A stretch of 45,571 nucleotides of DNA, from NCBI GenBank assembly GCA_025360225.1, contig JANYCN010000016.1, positions 1 to 45,571 on the forward strand. The letters are read 5' to 3'. Each line of letters opens with the position of its first letter. The stretch's first letter is position 1. The stretch comes from Actinomycetes bacterium (GTDB taxonomy: Bacteria > Actinomycetota > Thermoleophilia > Gaiellales > F1-60-MAGs149). Position numbers and translations under genes: made by a program. Below, piece after piece: positions 31,940 to 41,235 of the stretch. The notes under the pieces were generated by a model, which did no database searches, was not told where the DNA came from, and was given only the letters and a program-made list of their open reading frames with translations.

Positions 31940-32787
31940 TGCGCGTCCTCGTGCTCGGCGCCGGCGGGCAGCTCGGCGCGCTGATCGCCGGTGCAGCCCG
32001 CGAGGCTGGCGATGAGGTCGTCGCGTACACCCGCGCCGAGGCTGACCTCGCCGTTGACGACGTCTTCGACACGATCTGCGACGCCCGCGCCGACGTGATC
32101 TACAACGCCGCGGCGTTCACCGACGTTGACCGGGCGGAGGCCGACCCGGCCGGCGCGTTCGCCGTTAACGACCTCGGTGTCCGGCGTGTCGCTCGAGCCG
32201 CACGGGCGAGCGACGCCCGGCTCGTGACGTTCTCCACCGACTACGTCTTCGACGGACGAGCAGGGCGCCCCTACGACGAGGGCGACCTCGCGATCCCGAT
32301 GCAGGCCTACGGGCGCTCGAAACGGGCCGGCGAGATCGCGGCACTCGAGGAGCACCCGGAGGCGACGTGGGTCGTCCGAACGTGCTGGGTCTTCAGCGCA
32401 GGAGGCCGGACGTTTCTGCCATCGATCCTGCGCCTCGCGCGGGAACGGGACGAGCTGAGCGTCGTCGCCGACCAGGTCGGGTCGCCGACCTACGCGCCTG
32501 ATCTCGCCCTTGCAGCGCTCTCCGTGACCGCCGCCGCGCCGGGCGTCGTGCACCTCGTCAGCGCCGGGCCGCCCACCTCACGGCTCGAGCTCGCCAGAGA
32601 GGCGATCACCGCCGCGGGCCTCGCCGTGACCCTGCACCCGACGACGGCAGCAGCGTTCGCGGCGGCTGCGCCGCGCCCGGCAAACAGCTCGTTGACCTCC
32701 CGCGTGTCGAGTGTCCCGGTCCTGCCGGACTGGCGGGACGGCGTCGCGCGGATGCTCTCTCAGCAGGTACCCTGTCCGCGTGGGTGA
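31939..32787 (+). CDS. rmlD: dTDP-4-dehydrorhamnose reductase
   Basis: A 282-residue extended SDR. The cofactor motif is VLVLGAGGQLGALIAGAA. VIYNAAAFTDVDRAEAD, FSTDYVFDG, the catalytic YGRSKRAGE and VVRTCWVFSAGG are all typical of RmlD. It reduces dTDP-4-keto-L-rhamnose with NAD(P)H to dTDP-L-rhamnose. It overlaps rmlC by one base, and its last eight bases are shared with rmlB. Confidence 0.93.
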   Translation: MRVLVLGAGGQLGALIAGAAREAGDEVVAYTRAEADLAVDDVFDTICDARADVIYNAAAFTDVDRAEADPAGAFAVNDLGVRRVARAARASDARLVTFSTDYVFDGRAGRPYDEGDLAIPMQAYGRSKRAGEIAALEEHPEATWVVRTCWVFSAGGRTFLPSILRLARERDELSVVADQVGSPTYAPDLALAALSVTAAAPGVVHLVSAGPPTSRLELAREAITAAGLAVTLHPTTAAAFAAAAPRPANSSLTSRVSSVPVLPDWRDGVARMLSQQVPCPRG

Positions 32788-33820
32788 TGAGACGAACGGG
32801 CCAGGATCGAGCCTCCGGCGGATCCTCGTCACCGGCGGTGCCGGGTTCATCGGCAGCCACCTCGTACGCCGGCTCCTGCGCCTGCACCCGAGGGTCGAGG
32901 TGATCGTCCTCGACGCGCTGACCTACGCCGGGCGGCGCGAGAACCTCGCCGACGTGTTGCCCGACCCGCGTCTGACCTTCATCGAGGGATCGATCACCCT
33001 CGAGGCCGACGTTTCGCGGTCGGCTGCCGGCGTCGACGCGATCGTCAACGTCGCGGCGGAGACGCACGTCGACCGGTCGATCTTCGGCGGTGACGAGTTC
33101 CTCCTGACCAACGTGCTCGGCACGAAGCGGCTGCTCGACCACGTCCGCGCGACCCCGTCGATCCGCTACGTGCAGGTGTCGACGGACGAGGTGTACGGCG
33201 ACGTCGAGGCGCCGACGCGGTCGCTTGAGGGCGATCCGCTCGCCGGCTCGAGTCCCTACGCAGCGTCGAAGTCGGCTGGTGATCTGCTCGTGCTCGCCTA
33301 CGCCCGCACGTTCGGCATTGACGCCTCGATCACCCGCGGCTCGAACACCTACGGGCCGTTCCAGTTTCCGGAGAAGCTCGTGCCGCTCTTCATCACCAAC
33401 GCCCTCGATGGCCTGCCGATGCCGATCTATGGCGACGGTAGACAGGTGCGGGAGATGCTGTACGTCGAGGACCACTGCGCGGCCATCGACCTCGTGCTTC
33501 ACGCCGGCGAGCGGGGCACGGTGTACAACGTTGGGGCGGGTGTCGAGCAGGAAAACCTCGAGACGGCGCATGCGATCCTCCACGTCACCGGAGCGCCGGC
33601 GAGCCTGCTCGCCCACGTCGAGGATCGTCTCGGTCACGACCGTCGCTACGCGCTCGACTGCTCGCGCCTTGCGGCGCTCGGCTGGTCGCCTACCATCGCC
33701 TTCGACGACGGGCTCCGGCGCACCGCCGACTGGTTCGCGGCGAACCGCGCGTGGTGGGAGCCGATCAAGTCGGGCGCGGCGTACGAGGCGTACACCTCGC
33801 GCGCCTACGGTGAACGATGA
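32780..33820 (+). CDS. rmlB: dTDP-glucose 4,6-dehydratase
   Basis: A 346-residue extended SDR. ILVTGGAGFIGSHLVRRLL binds NAD. AAETHVDRSIFGGDEFLLTN, VSTDEVYGDVE (with the catalytic Asp-Glu), SPYAASKSAGD and RGSNTYGPFQFPEKLVPLF are diagnostic. It converts dTDP-glucose to dTDP-4-keto-6-deoxyglucose. GTG 32780 gives a short leader before the Rossmann start and an eight-base overlap with rmlD. It ends in ATGA overlap with the glycosyltransferase. Confidence 0.95.
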   Translation: MGDETNGPGSSLRRILVTGGAGFIGSHLVRRLLRLHPRVEVIVLDALTYAGRRENLADVLPDPRLTFIEGSITLEADVSRSAAGVDAIVNVAAETHVDRSIFGGDEFLLTNVLGTKRLLDHVRATPSIRYVQVSTDEVYGDVEAPTRSLEGDPLAGSSPYAASKSAGDLLVLAYARTFGIDASITRGSNTYGPFQFPEKLVPLFITNALDGLPMPIYGDGRQVREMLYVEDHCAAIDLVLHAGERGTVYNVGAGVEQENLETAHAILHVTGAPASLLAHVEDRLGHDRRYALDCSRLAALGWSPTIAFDDGLRRTADWFAANRAWWEPIKSGAAYEAYTSRAYGER

Positions 33821-34854
33821 CGCGGGCTGACGTCCTGCACGTTGTTCCGTTCGGCAGCCCGACGGGCGGGACGGAGCGCTCCGTCGCCGACCTCGTTGCG
33901 AGTCCGGTGCTCGCCGGGCTCGTCCAACGCGTCGTGTTCCTGCGCGACTCGCTCGACGGCCCGTTCGCGGCTGGCGACATCGTGCGGCCCGCCGCCACCA
34001 ACCCGGCGCGTCGGGTGCTTGCCGCGACGCGCACCACGCGCCCACAGCTCGTTCACTCCTGGCTCTTCCCGTCGAACCTTGTTGCCGCCGTCACCCGCCC
34101 GGCGTATCGCGCGCCGCTGGTCACCGCGGAGCGCAACCTCGGCGTTGAGCTCTCCGGGCGTCGGCGCCAGCTCGAGCGCGTCGTCGCCTTCGCGGAGTGC
34201 GTGTCGGTGGCGAACTCGAACGCCGTGCGCCTAGCGGCGGTCGACCGTCTCTCGGGGCGCGCCGCACGGCTGCGCGTGATCCTGCCGGGGATCGAGGACG
34301 TCGTCGCGCCGGTCGTCACGGAGACGTGGGACTGCGTGATGGTCGGTCGGCTGACCGCAGTCAAGGACCACGGAACCGCGCTGGCGGCGTTCGCGTCGCT
34401 TGCCAGGGACGGCGCGATCCGACGCGTCGCCATCCTCGGTGACGGCCCCGAGCGCGCGGCGATCGCCGCCCGCATCGACGCCCTCGACCTGCGCGGCATC
34501 GTCACGCTCGTCGGCGACTCCGACCCGGTTCCCTACCTCGCCGGAGCCCGCAGCTACCTGTCGAGCTCGATCGGCGAGGGCTGGTCGCGGGCCATGCTCG
34601 AGGCGTTGCGCGCCGGCGTGCCCGTCGTCTCGACCGCCGTCGGTGGTGCCCTCGACCTCGAGCCGCCGGTCGCAATGCTGGCACCGGTTGGCGATGGCGC
34701 CGCGCTTGCCACCGGGCTTCGTGCGCTGCTTCGCGACGAGCCGGCCCGTGCCGCCGCGAGCGCCGCCGCCCGGCTCGCGTTCGTCGCGCGCTTCCGCGCG
34801 GAGGCCTGCCATGCGGCATACCTCGACCTGTACCGCGAGCTCGGGGTCGCCTGA
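33817..34854 (+). CDS. GT4-type glycosyltransferase
   Basis: A 345-residue GT-B fold enzyme. The N-terminal LHVVPFGSPTGGTERSVADL resembles the acceptor-side loop of GT4 proteins. DCVMVGRLTAVKDHGTALAA, AILGDGPERAAI and the donor motif SSSIGEGWSRAMLEALRAG followed by PVVSTAVGG are in the C-terminal half. It adds a sugar from a nucleotide donor (possibly dTDP-rhamnose from the upstream genes) to a lipid-linked glycan. It overlaps both neighbours by 4 and 1 bases. Confidence 0.9.
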   Translation: MTRADVLHVVPFGSPTGGTERSVADLVASPVLAGLVQRVVFLRDSLDGPFAAGDIVRPAATNPARRVLAATRTTRPQLVHSWLFPSNLVAAVTRPAYRAPLVTAERNLGVELSGRRRQLERVVAFAECVSVANSNAVRLAAVDRLSGRAARLRVILPGIEDVVAPVVTETWDCVMVGRLTAVKDHGTALAAFASLARDGAIRRVAILGDGPERAAIAARIDALDLRGIVTLVGDSDPVPYLAGARSYLSSSIGEGWSRAMLEALRAGVPVVSTAVGGALDLEPPVAMLAPVGDGAALATGLRALLRDEPARAAASAAARLAFVARFRAEACHAAYLDLYRELGVA

Positions 34855-36668
34855 TGTGTGGGATCACCGGGCTGCTTGCAGATGACCGGCCGCGCGACGA
34901 GCTAGCGGCGCTCGTCGGACGGATGAACGACGCGATCGCTCACCGCGGCCCTGATGACGCCGGGGTCGAGGCGGGCGACGGCTGGGCGCTCGGCATGCGC
35001 CGTCTCGCGATCATCGACCTCTCCGCGAACGGGCACCAGCCGATGCGTCGTGGCCACCACACGCTCGTCTTCAACGGCGAGGTGTACAACTACCGCGAGC
35101 TGCGCGCCGAGCTGGAGGGCGAGGGCGTTTCCTTCGTCGGCTCGTCCGACACCGAGGTCGTGCTCGAGCTTCTCCGCCGGCACGGTCCGAAGGTGCTCGC
35201 CCGGCTGAACGGCATGTTCGCTCTCGTCCTGGTCGACGCGGAGCGGCGCACCGCGCTCGTCGCCCGCGACCGGTGGGGGAAGAAGCCGCTGTTCCTCGCC
35301 CGCCTCCGTGATGGCCTGGCGTTTGCGAGCGAGCTGAAAGCGATCACTGCGATCGCCCGCGAGCAGTTGCGTCTCGACCGCCGCTCGCTCGCCGGCTACT
35401 TCCGCTACCAGTACGTTCCGGACGACCGCTCGATCTGGCGCGAGGTCGAGAAGGTGCCGCCAGCCTCCTACCTCGAGGTCGACCTCGCTACGAGAGCCGT
35501 TAGCGCGCCGACGCGGTACTGGCGGCTGCCGGTCCCGCCGCCTCGCTCTGTCAGTCCCGGCGAGGTCGTCGATGCGATCACGGCGGCCGTCGCCCGCCGC
35601 CTCGTCAGCGATCGACCGCTCGGCGCCTTCCTCTCCGGCGGCGTCGACTCGAGCCTCGTCGTCGCCGCCATGACGCGCTCCGCCGCCGACGTCCGCACGT
35701 TCTCGATTGGCTTCGCTGACCCGCGCTACGACGAGTCCGGCTACGCGGAGGCGGTGGCGCGCCACCTTGGCACGACGCACACGTCGCTGACGCTGACCGA
35801 GCCGGAGGCGCTCGCTCTGGTCCCGCTTCTGCCGTTCGCCTACGACGAGCCGTTCGCCGACAGCTCGGCGATCCCGACCCTCGCCGTCTCCCGCCTCGCA
35901 CGCGAGCACGTCGTCGTCGCGCTGTCCGGCGACGGGGGCGACGAGCTTTTCGGCGGCTACACGCGGTACACGGCGGCGCGGCTCGTCGAGCACGCCGCTC
36001 GTATCCCGCGCGCGGTTGCCGGGCCTGCGATGCTCGCGGCGCGCCACCCGAGGCTAGGTGGGCGCGCTCGGGCCGTCGCGTCGCTCGCTCGCGCCGCGTC
36101 TCCCGGCGTCGCCTACCGCGAGCTGGTCTCCTACTGGGGGGACCACGAGCTCGCGCGTCTCATGCCGGGAGTCGACTCGTCGGACCGCTTCGCGCTGGCG
36201 TTTGACGCCCTTCCTGGCTCAGCGCTGGAGCGAATGATGCGCACCGACGCCGCGACGTATCTCCCTGAGGCGATCATGCAGAAGGTCGATCGGGCGAGCA
36301 TGGCGTTCGGCCTCGAGGCGCGCAACCCGCTGCTCGACCCAGCCGTCGTCGAGCTAGCGCTCGCGGCGGTGGCGCAGGCAGAGGCAGCCCCGGGTCGTAA
36401 GCCTCTCCTGCGCGCCGCCGTGGCGACGGTGCTGCCGGAGGCGTTGATGGAGCGACCAAAACGCGGGTTCGCGATCCCCGTCGGCGACTGGTTGCGCGGT
36501 GCGTTGCGCGAGCCAGTTGAGGACCTGATCCTTGGCCGTCACGCCGACGAGTACGACTGGCGCGTCGCGCACGCGGCCTGCCGCGAGCACCTCGCGGGCA
36601 CGAACCGGAGCGCGCTCGTCTGGCCGCTTTTAGCATACGAGCTGTGGCGGCAACGTTGGAGCGCGTAG
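34854..36668 (+). CDS. asnB: asparagine synthase-like, glutamine-hydrolysing amidotransferase
   Basis: 604 residues. The N-terminal Ntn glutaminase starts with Cys2 (MCGITGLLAD) and has IAHRGPDDAGVEAGDGWALG and LVFNGEVYNYRELR. The synthase half carries the PP-loop GAFLSGGVDSSLVVAAM, AYDEPFADSSAIPT and ALSGDGGDELFGGYTRY. Glycan clusters often contain such AsnB homologues, where they may amidate a uronic acid or other sugar carboxylate rather than aspartate. Both half-enzymes look intact. It shares an A with the upstream stop and lies one base from the next GT. Confidence 0.93.
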   Translation: MCGITGLLADDRPRDELAALVGRMNDAIAHRGPDDAGVEAGDGWALGMRRLAIIDLSANGHQPMRRGHHTLVFNGEVYNYRELRAELEGEGVSFVGSSDTEVVLELLRRHGPKVLARLNGMFALVLVDAERRTALVARDRWGKKPLFLARLRDGLAFASELKAITAIAREQLRLDRRSLAGYFRYQYVPDDRSIWREVEKVPPASYLEVDLATRAVSAPTRYWRLPVPPPRSVSPGEVVDAITAAVARRLVSDRPLGAFLSGGVDSSLVVAAMTRSAADVRTFSIGFADPRYDESGYAEAVARHLGTTHTSLTLTEPEALALVPLLPFAYDEPFADSSAIPTLAVSRLAREHVVVALSGDGGDELFGGYTRYTAARLVEHAARIPRAVAGPAMLAARHPRLGGRARAVASLARAASPGVAYRELVSYWGDHELARLMPGVDSSDRFALAFDALPGSALERMMRTDAATYLPEAIMQKVDRASMAFGLEARNPLLDPAVVELALAAVAQAEAAPGRKPLLRAAVATVLPEALMERPKRGFAIPVGDWLRGALREPVEDLILGRHADEYDWRVAHAACREHLAGTNRSALVWPLLAYELWRQRWSA

Positions 36669-36669
36669 C

Positions 36670-37734
36670 GTGAGGGTGCTGTTCGTCGTCGGCTCCCTGC
36701 GCGCGGGGGGACACGAGCGTCAGGTGACATCCGTCGCGCGCGAGCTGCATCGTCGGGGGATCGAGTGCCGGGTGCTGTGCCTGACGGAGCTCGGCGTGCT
36801 CGCCGCGTCACTGGTGGCCGACGGCGTTCCCGTTGAGCTGTTCGGCCGTCGCTCGCTCGCGGGGGTGCGTCGCCTCCGGCCTGACGTGGTCTACGCGTAC
36901 GGCTTCGTTGCCTACGTGCTCGCCCTGCCGGTCGCCGCCGTGCTCGTGCCGCGCGCGTTGCGGGCGAGCGCGCGCAGCCACGAGGCTGCTCTTGACATCT
37001 ACGCGCGGTTCCCCCGTCTCTCGTGGCTTGCGCGGCGGCTGACGAATCCGACCACCCACGTCGTCGTCGGCAACGACCGCACGGTTGTCGACACGCATGT
37101 CGCCGAGGACGAGGCGATCCGCAACCGCTCCTACGCCATCCACAACGGCGTTGCGATCCCACCCCTGCCAGCCTCGCCTGACCGCTCTACGCGCCTGCTG
37201 TGTATCGCGAACTTTCGTCCTGAGAAGGCACACGAGGTGCTGTTCGATGCGATCCGTCGGCTCCCGCTCGACCGCGAGTGGACGCTTGACCTGCTCGGCG
37301 ACGGGCCGCGGCGCACCGAGGTCGAGGCGCTCGTCGCAGGCCTCCCCGAACCGTCCCGCGTGGTCGTCCACGGAACCCGTGAGGACGTCGGCGCCGTCCT
37401 CGCTGCGAGCGCGCTGCTGGTGCTCTCCTCTCGCACCGAGGGGAGCCCGAACGTGGTCTTTGAGGCGATGGCTGCTGGCCTGCCGATCGTCTCCACGCGC
37501 GTTGGCTCGGTGCCGACCCTGCTCGCCGACGGTGGGGGAGTCGTCGTCGAGGTTGGCGACGACGTGGCGCTTGCCGGCGCGCTCCTTCGTTACATCGACG
37601 ATCCAGGGCTGCGCCTGCGCGACGGCGCCACCGCCCGGAGGTTGGCGGCCCGCTACGGCATCGAGATAACAGTCGACCGTCATCTCGCGGTGTTCGACGA
37701 GCACCTGGCGACGCTCGGTAGGGCCGCACGGTGA
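36670..37734 (+). CDS. GT4-type glycosyltransferase
   Basis: 354 residues from a GTG. VLFVVGSLRAGGHERQVTSV is the N-terminal motif. CIANFRPEKAHEVLFDAI, LLGDGPRRTEVEAL and LSSRTEGSPNVVFEAMAAG followed by PIVSTRVGSVPTLL are the standard C-terminal donor-site features. It adds a hexose or related sugar during repeat-unit assembly. It is tightly packed between asnB and the ligase/polymerase gene. Confidence 0.92.
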   Translation: MRVLFVVGSLRAGGHERQVTSVARELHRRGIECRVLCLTELGVLAASLVADGVPVELFGRRSLAGVRRLRPDVVYAYGFVAYVLALPVAAVLVPRALRASARSHEAALDIYARFPRLSWLARRLTNPTTHVVVGNDRTVVDTHVAEDEAIRNRSYAIHNGVAIPPLPASPDRSTRLLCIANFRPEKAHEVLFDAIRRLPLDREWTLDLLGDGPRRTEVEALVAGLPEPSRVVVHGTREDVGAVLAASALLVLSSRTEGSPNVVFEAMAAGLPIVSTRVGSVPTLLADGGGVVVEVGDDVALAGALLRYIDDPGLRLRDGATARRLAARYGIEITVDRHLAVFDEHLATLGRAAR

Positions 37735-39017
37735 TCCGCTCGCGCCCCGTCGTGCCGCTCGCAGCGACGCTCGCGGTTCTCCTCAGCCTTGTCGCGGGCG
37801 TCGTCGGTCACCCGCGGCCCGCCGGCTCGCTGTTGCTCGTCGCCCTCGCCGCGCTCGTCGCCTGGTGGCGGCTCAGGTTCGCCGTGCTCCTGGCGATCCC
37901 GGCGTTCCTCTGGGTCCATCCGCTCCCATCGACGCTGCCGTCCGCCGGCGCGATCACCGTCGGGCTCGTGCTTGGCGCTCTCGCGAGAGGCCACCTTCCT
38001 GCCGTGCTCCGCCGCTGGCGGGTGCTTGCATCGGCGGCGGCGTTCGCGGGCTGGATGGTGTTCTGCGAGCGCTTCCCGGCGACGTCGGGTGCGGCCGACG
38101 TGACGACGACGAAGGGGACGATCTCGATCGTCGCAGGCGTCGTGTTGCTGGCGCTTGCCGCCGCCGACCCGCCGTCGCGCCGTGCGGTCGAGCGCGCAGC
38201 GATCGTCTTCGGCTCCGCGTCGGGCATCGCTGCGTTCCTGTGGGGCACCGCGTATGACCTTGATAACCGCGTGATCGTGTTCGGCCAGAACCCCGACTAT
38301 CTCGTGCTGCCGTTCGTGCTCGGCCTCGTCGCGTGCGGCGTGGCGCTCCGCCGCGGGCAGGTGCTCCTCGTGGCTCTCTCGCTGCCGGGCCTCGTCACCG
38401 GACTGGTGTTGACACAGTCACGCGGGGGACTTCTCGCGTTCGGTGCCGGACTGGTCGCGGTCGTCATCGGCTGGTTCATCCTGCGCCGGCCGCACCGCTT
38501 CTCGCCGCGGATCGATGTCGCGGTGATGTGCGCGTTCCTCGTCATCGGCGTCGGCGCGGTCGTCGTGCCGACGCTCGGCCTCGGCGGTGGCGGCTTCGGG
38601 CGTTCGGGCGCGCAGCTCGAGAAGAACAACACGACGAGGATGGGTGCGGCCGGGCTCGCGTATCACCTCGCGAAGGCGCATCCGATCCGCGGTGTCGGCG
38701 TTGGCCGGTTCGCGGTCATCGCCGCTGCTGACCCTGACCTGCACATCTACATCTCGACGCACAACGACTACCTGCGCTTCGCTGCCGAGGCGGGGTTCGT
38801 CGGGCTCGGCCTGTTCACGATCGCAATCGCCGTCGTCGTGTTGCGTCCAGGGCTCGAGGATCTCGACGAGGCGGCGATCCCGTTTGCCTTCCTCGTCGGG
38901 ATGCTGTTCGTCAACGTGCTCGCGCCGCTGCCGATCTCCGGCGCGCTCTGGGTGTACCTCGGTGCCAGGCTCGGACGCAGCACCGGCGCGCCGAAGTGGC
39001 GCGTCGAGCGCTCCTGA
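37731..39017 (+). CDS. O-antigen ligase/polymerase-like membrane protein (Wzy/WaaL family)
   Basis: 428 residues with about ten to twelve hydrophobic helices and a large periplasmic loop. The loop has the family signature KAHPIRGVGVGRFAVI followed by HIYISTHNDYLRFAAEAGFV. SRGGLLAFGAGLVAVVIGW precedes it. Such proteins polymerise or ligate lipid-linked repeat units outside the membrane. GTG 37731 overlaps the GT stop (GTGA). It is the last gene of the first forward run of the cluster; the next two genes face the other way. Confidence 0.9.
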   Translation: MIRSRPVVPLAATLAVLLSLVAGVVGHPRPAGSLLLVALAALVAWWRLRFAVLLAIPAFLWVHPLPSTLPSAGAITVGLVLGALARGHLPAVLRRWRVLASAAAFAGWMVFCERFPATSGAADVTTTKGTISIVAGVVLLALAAADPPSRRAVERAAIVFGSASGIAAFLWGTAYDLDNRVIVFGQNPDYLVLPFVLGLVACGVALRRGQVLLVALSLPGLVTGLVLTQSRGGLLAFGAGLVAVVIGWFILRRPHRFSPRIDVAVMCAFLVIGVGAVVVPTLGLGGGGFGRSGAQLEKNNTTRMGAAGLAYHLAKAHPIRGVGVGRFAVIAAADPDLHIYISTHNDYLRFAAEAGFVGLGLFTIAIAVVVLRPGLEDLDEAAIPFAFLVGMLFVNVLAPLPISGALWVYLGARLGRSTGAPKWRVERS

Positions 39018-39019
39018 GC

Positions 39020-39847
39020 CTATCGACTACCGGCGCGCCGGAACAGGAACTGGTTGCAGCCCTGGCGGCCGGCACAGGTCTTCAGGTGCTCGAGCGTGAA
39101 GCCGCGCTCGCGGACGAAGGCGAACACCTCCTCGGGGCGGGCGACCTCGAACGGGTAGCCCCCGACCCAGTCGACGAGGTCGTGCCACCGGCTCATCCCG
39201 CGATCGCGGCTACGCCAACGGCGGACGTACGCTCCCGGGTGGCCGCTGCCAGCGTGCAGCGCGAGCGCCGCTGCCTCCTGTGGTGCCATCATCGCTGCGA
39301 CGTACAGCGGTCGAAGGCGTCCGGGCACGTGCTGGTAGCCGCGTTTCACGCCGGTCCAGACCTTTGACGCGACGCCCTGGTCGTTGTAGATCGCGATCGC
39401 GAGGTCCCCACCAGGCGCGACACGCTCGATCGCGCCCTCGACCGCGCTCCACATGCTGCCGGTATGGTGGAGGACGCCCCACGAGTAGACCACGTCCCAC
39501 GTGCCGAGTGCAGCCATCGTGTCGGCGTCGAGGACGTCGCCGCGCTCGATCGTCCAGCGATCGCCGGCGTCCGGCGCGAAGCGTCGAGCCATCTCGCGCG
39601 TCGTCTGAACCGAGTCGGTGTCGTAGTCGAGCGAGTGGATCCGGGCCGCGCCGAGCCGGTGCGCCGCGAGCGAGAACAGGCCGCTGCCACAGCCGATGTC
39701 GAGAAAGGAGAGCCCCTCGAGCGTCGAACGGCCGACCAGCGCCTTGACGCTGTCGATCGCCGTTGCGATGCGCTGCTCGTCCACGGTGTCGAGGTACGCG
39801 GCCCAGTTCGCACCGAAGCCGAAACGGCTGTCCGTCGCTTCTGCCAT
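39020..39847 (-). CDS. SAM-dependent methyltransferase
   Basis: A 275-residue class I methyltransferase. Motif I is LSFLDIGCGSGLFSLAAHRL, motif II is ARIHSLDYDTDSV, and WDVVYSWGVLHHTGSMWSAV is the post-motif region. GGDLAIAIYNDQGVASKVW follows. It probably O-methylates a sugar or lipid-linked intermediate, judging by its position. ATG 39847 is preferred; longer frames upstream are antisense to the flippase C-terminus region. It is convergent with the polymerase gene, with two bases between stops. Confidence 0.9.
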   Translation of the reverse strand: MAEATDSRFGFGANWAAYLDTVDEQRIATAIDSVKALVGRSTLEGLSFLDIGCGSGLFSLAAHRLGAARIHSLDYDTDSVQTTREMARRFAPDAGDRWTIERGDVLDADTMAALGTWDVVYSWGVLHHTGSMWSAVEGAIERVAPGGDLAIAIYNDQGVASKVWTGVKRGYQHVPGRLRPLYVAAMMAPQEAAALALHAGSGHPGAYVRRWRSRDRGMSRWHDLVDWVGGYPFEVARPEEVFAFVRERGFTLEHLKTCAGRQGCNQFLFRRAGSR

Positions 39848-39858
39848 CGGCGGGCAGT

Positions 39859-41133
39859 CTACCGGCGTCGGCGCAGCACGTCTCCGACGAGGATCGGTAC
39901 TCCCATCTGCCGCCTTGCGATCAGGGCCGTCGTGCCGGCGAGGATGGCAGCGGCGACGCTCGAGCCGATCCCGGCGCCAACTGCACCGACCAGCGGGACG
40001 AGCGTGAACGCCAGCGCGATGTTCACCGCTGCCGCGACGGCGGTGATGATCGACAGCGTCCGGCGACGGTCCTCGCGCACGAAGACGGCGGCGAACGGCC
40101 GTCCGTAGCCGGTCGCGAGCGCGCCAAACCCAAGGGCCAGGGCGAGCGGGTAGGCATCGCTCCACGCGGATCCGAACACCAGGGCGATCGCGAACGGCCC
40201 GACGACTGCGAGGCCCGCGAGCTCGACGACCCCGATCGACGCGCAGAGCGTGGCGACGCGTCCCGTGCGGCGGGCGGCGTCCTGTCGATCACCGGCCGCC
40301 TGCCCCCGTAAGGCCGCCAGCGCGAGCGAGTCGGTGGTCAGCAGCATCGCCTCGGCCAGCGTCGTCCCAAGCGAGTACAGCCCGAGCTCGCGACGGGACA
40401 CGAGCGCGCTCACGATCAGCAGGTCAGCGCGTTGCGTCAGCCAGGCGGCAAACCGTCCCGGCTGCAGCTCCAGACCAACGCGGATGATCGACCACCCGGA
40501 GACGTCAACCTGCGGGCCGGTCGGCGCGCGTAGGGCAGCGAAGGTGAGCGGGGCAAGGGCGAACACCTGGGCGCCGGCGGTGATCGCGAGCACCGAGAGC
40601 GGCGTGAGCCCCCAGACACGCGTCACAACGAGGACCGCAGCGAGCTGCGCGACGGCTGCGCAGAGCAGCGCGAGCGTTGGCGTCCGCACGTCGCCGAGGG
40701 TGTACAGGAGGCCCGTGAAGGCGGCCGCGAACATCAGCGGTGGCACGCTTGCTGCAGCGGTCAGGCTGAGGGAGAGGCCGTCGGCGCGAAGCAACACCAC
40801 CGCCCCGAGCGCGAACGCCGCCAGTCCGGCGAGGTTCGCGACGAGCAGCGGCAGACGCAGGGCGCGCAGCACCGAGCGTGCGCCTGCCCGGCGCTCGGCG
40901 ATCGCCCAGAAGATCCCGTTCTCCATGTTCAGGTTCGCCAACGAGAAGGCGCCTAGCGCGACCGTCGCCGCGAGCGCGTAGACGGCGCGCCCCTCAGGCC
41001 CGAGAGCACGAGCGATCGCCGCACCGATCGCGAGAGCGAGCACCGCGTTCGCGATCCGACCAGCCATCACCTCGAGCGTGCGTCGGCGCGTCGACTGGGG
41101 CGGGGCGCCGTTGTGGGGAGCTGCCTCGGTCAT
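39859..41133 (-). CDS. polysaccharide flippase (Wzx/MOP superfamily)
   Basis: 424 residues with about twelve to fourteen hydrophobic helices. It starts RRRTLEVMAGRIANAVLALA, then AIARALGPEGRAVYALAATV, which resembles the first two helices of MOP-family oligosaccharide flippases. YSLGTTLAEAMLLTTDSLAL and AVNIALAFTLVPLVGAVGAG are later landmarks. It would turn lipid-linked repeat units to the outer face for polymerisation. It is on the same strand as the methyltransferase, 11 bases apart. Confidence 0.9.
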   Translation of the reverse strand: MTEAAPHNGAPPQSTRRRTLEVMAGRIANAVLALAIGAAIARALGPEGRAVYALAATVALGAFSLANLNMENGIFWAIAERRAGARSVLRALRLPLLVANLAGLAAFALGAVVLLRADGLSLSLTAAASVPPLMFAAAFTGLLYTLGDVRTPTLALLCAAVAQLAAVLVVTRVWGLTPLSVLAITAGAQVFALAPLTFAALRAPTGPQVDVSGWSIIRVGLELQPGRFAAWLTQRADLLIVSALVSRRELGLYSLGTTLAEAMLLTTDSLALAALRGQAAGDRQDAARRTGRVATLCASIGVVELAGLAVVGPFAIALVFGSAWSDAYPLALALGFGALATGYGRPFAAVFVREDRRRTLSIITAVAAAVNIALAFTLVPLVGAVGAGIGSSVAAAILAGTTALIARRQMGVPILVGDVLRRRR

Positions 41134-41235
41134 CGTCCCTGTCTGATGATCGCAGGAGGAGGCGGTCGAGCCGGCAGGATGGCGACCGGCGGCCGGTACG
41201 ATTCGGCCTGTCGGACGGCTCCCGAGAGGTCTCAC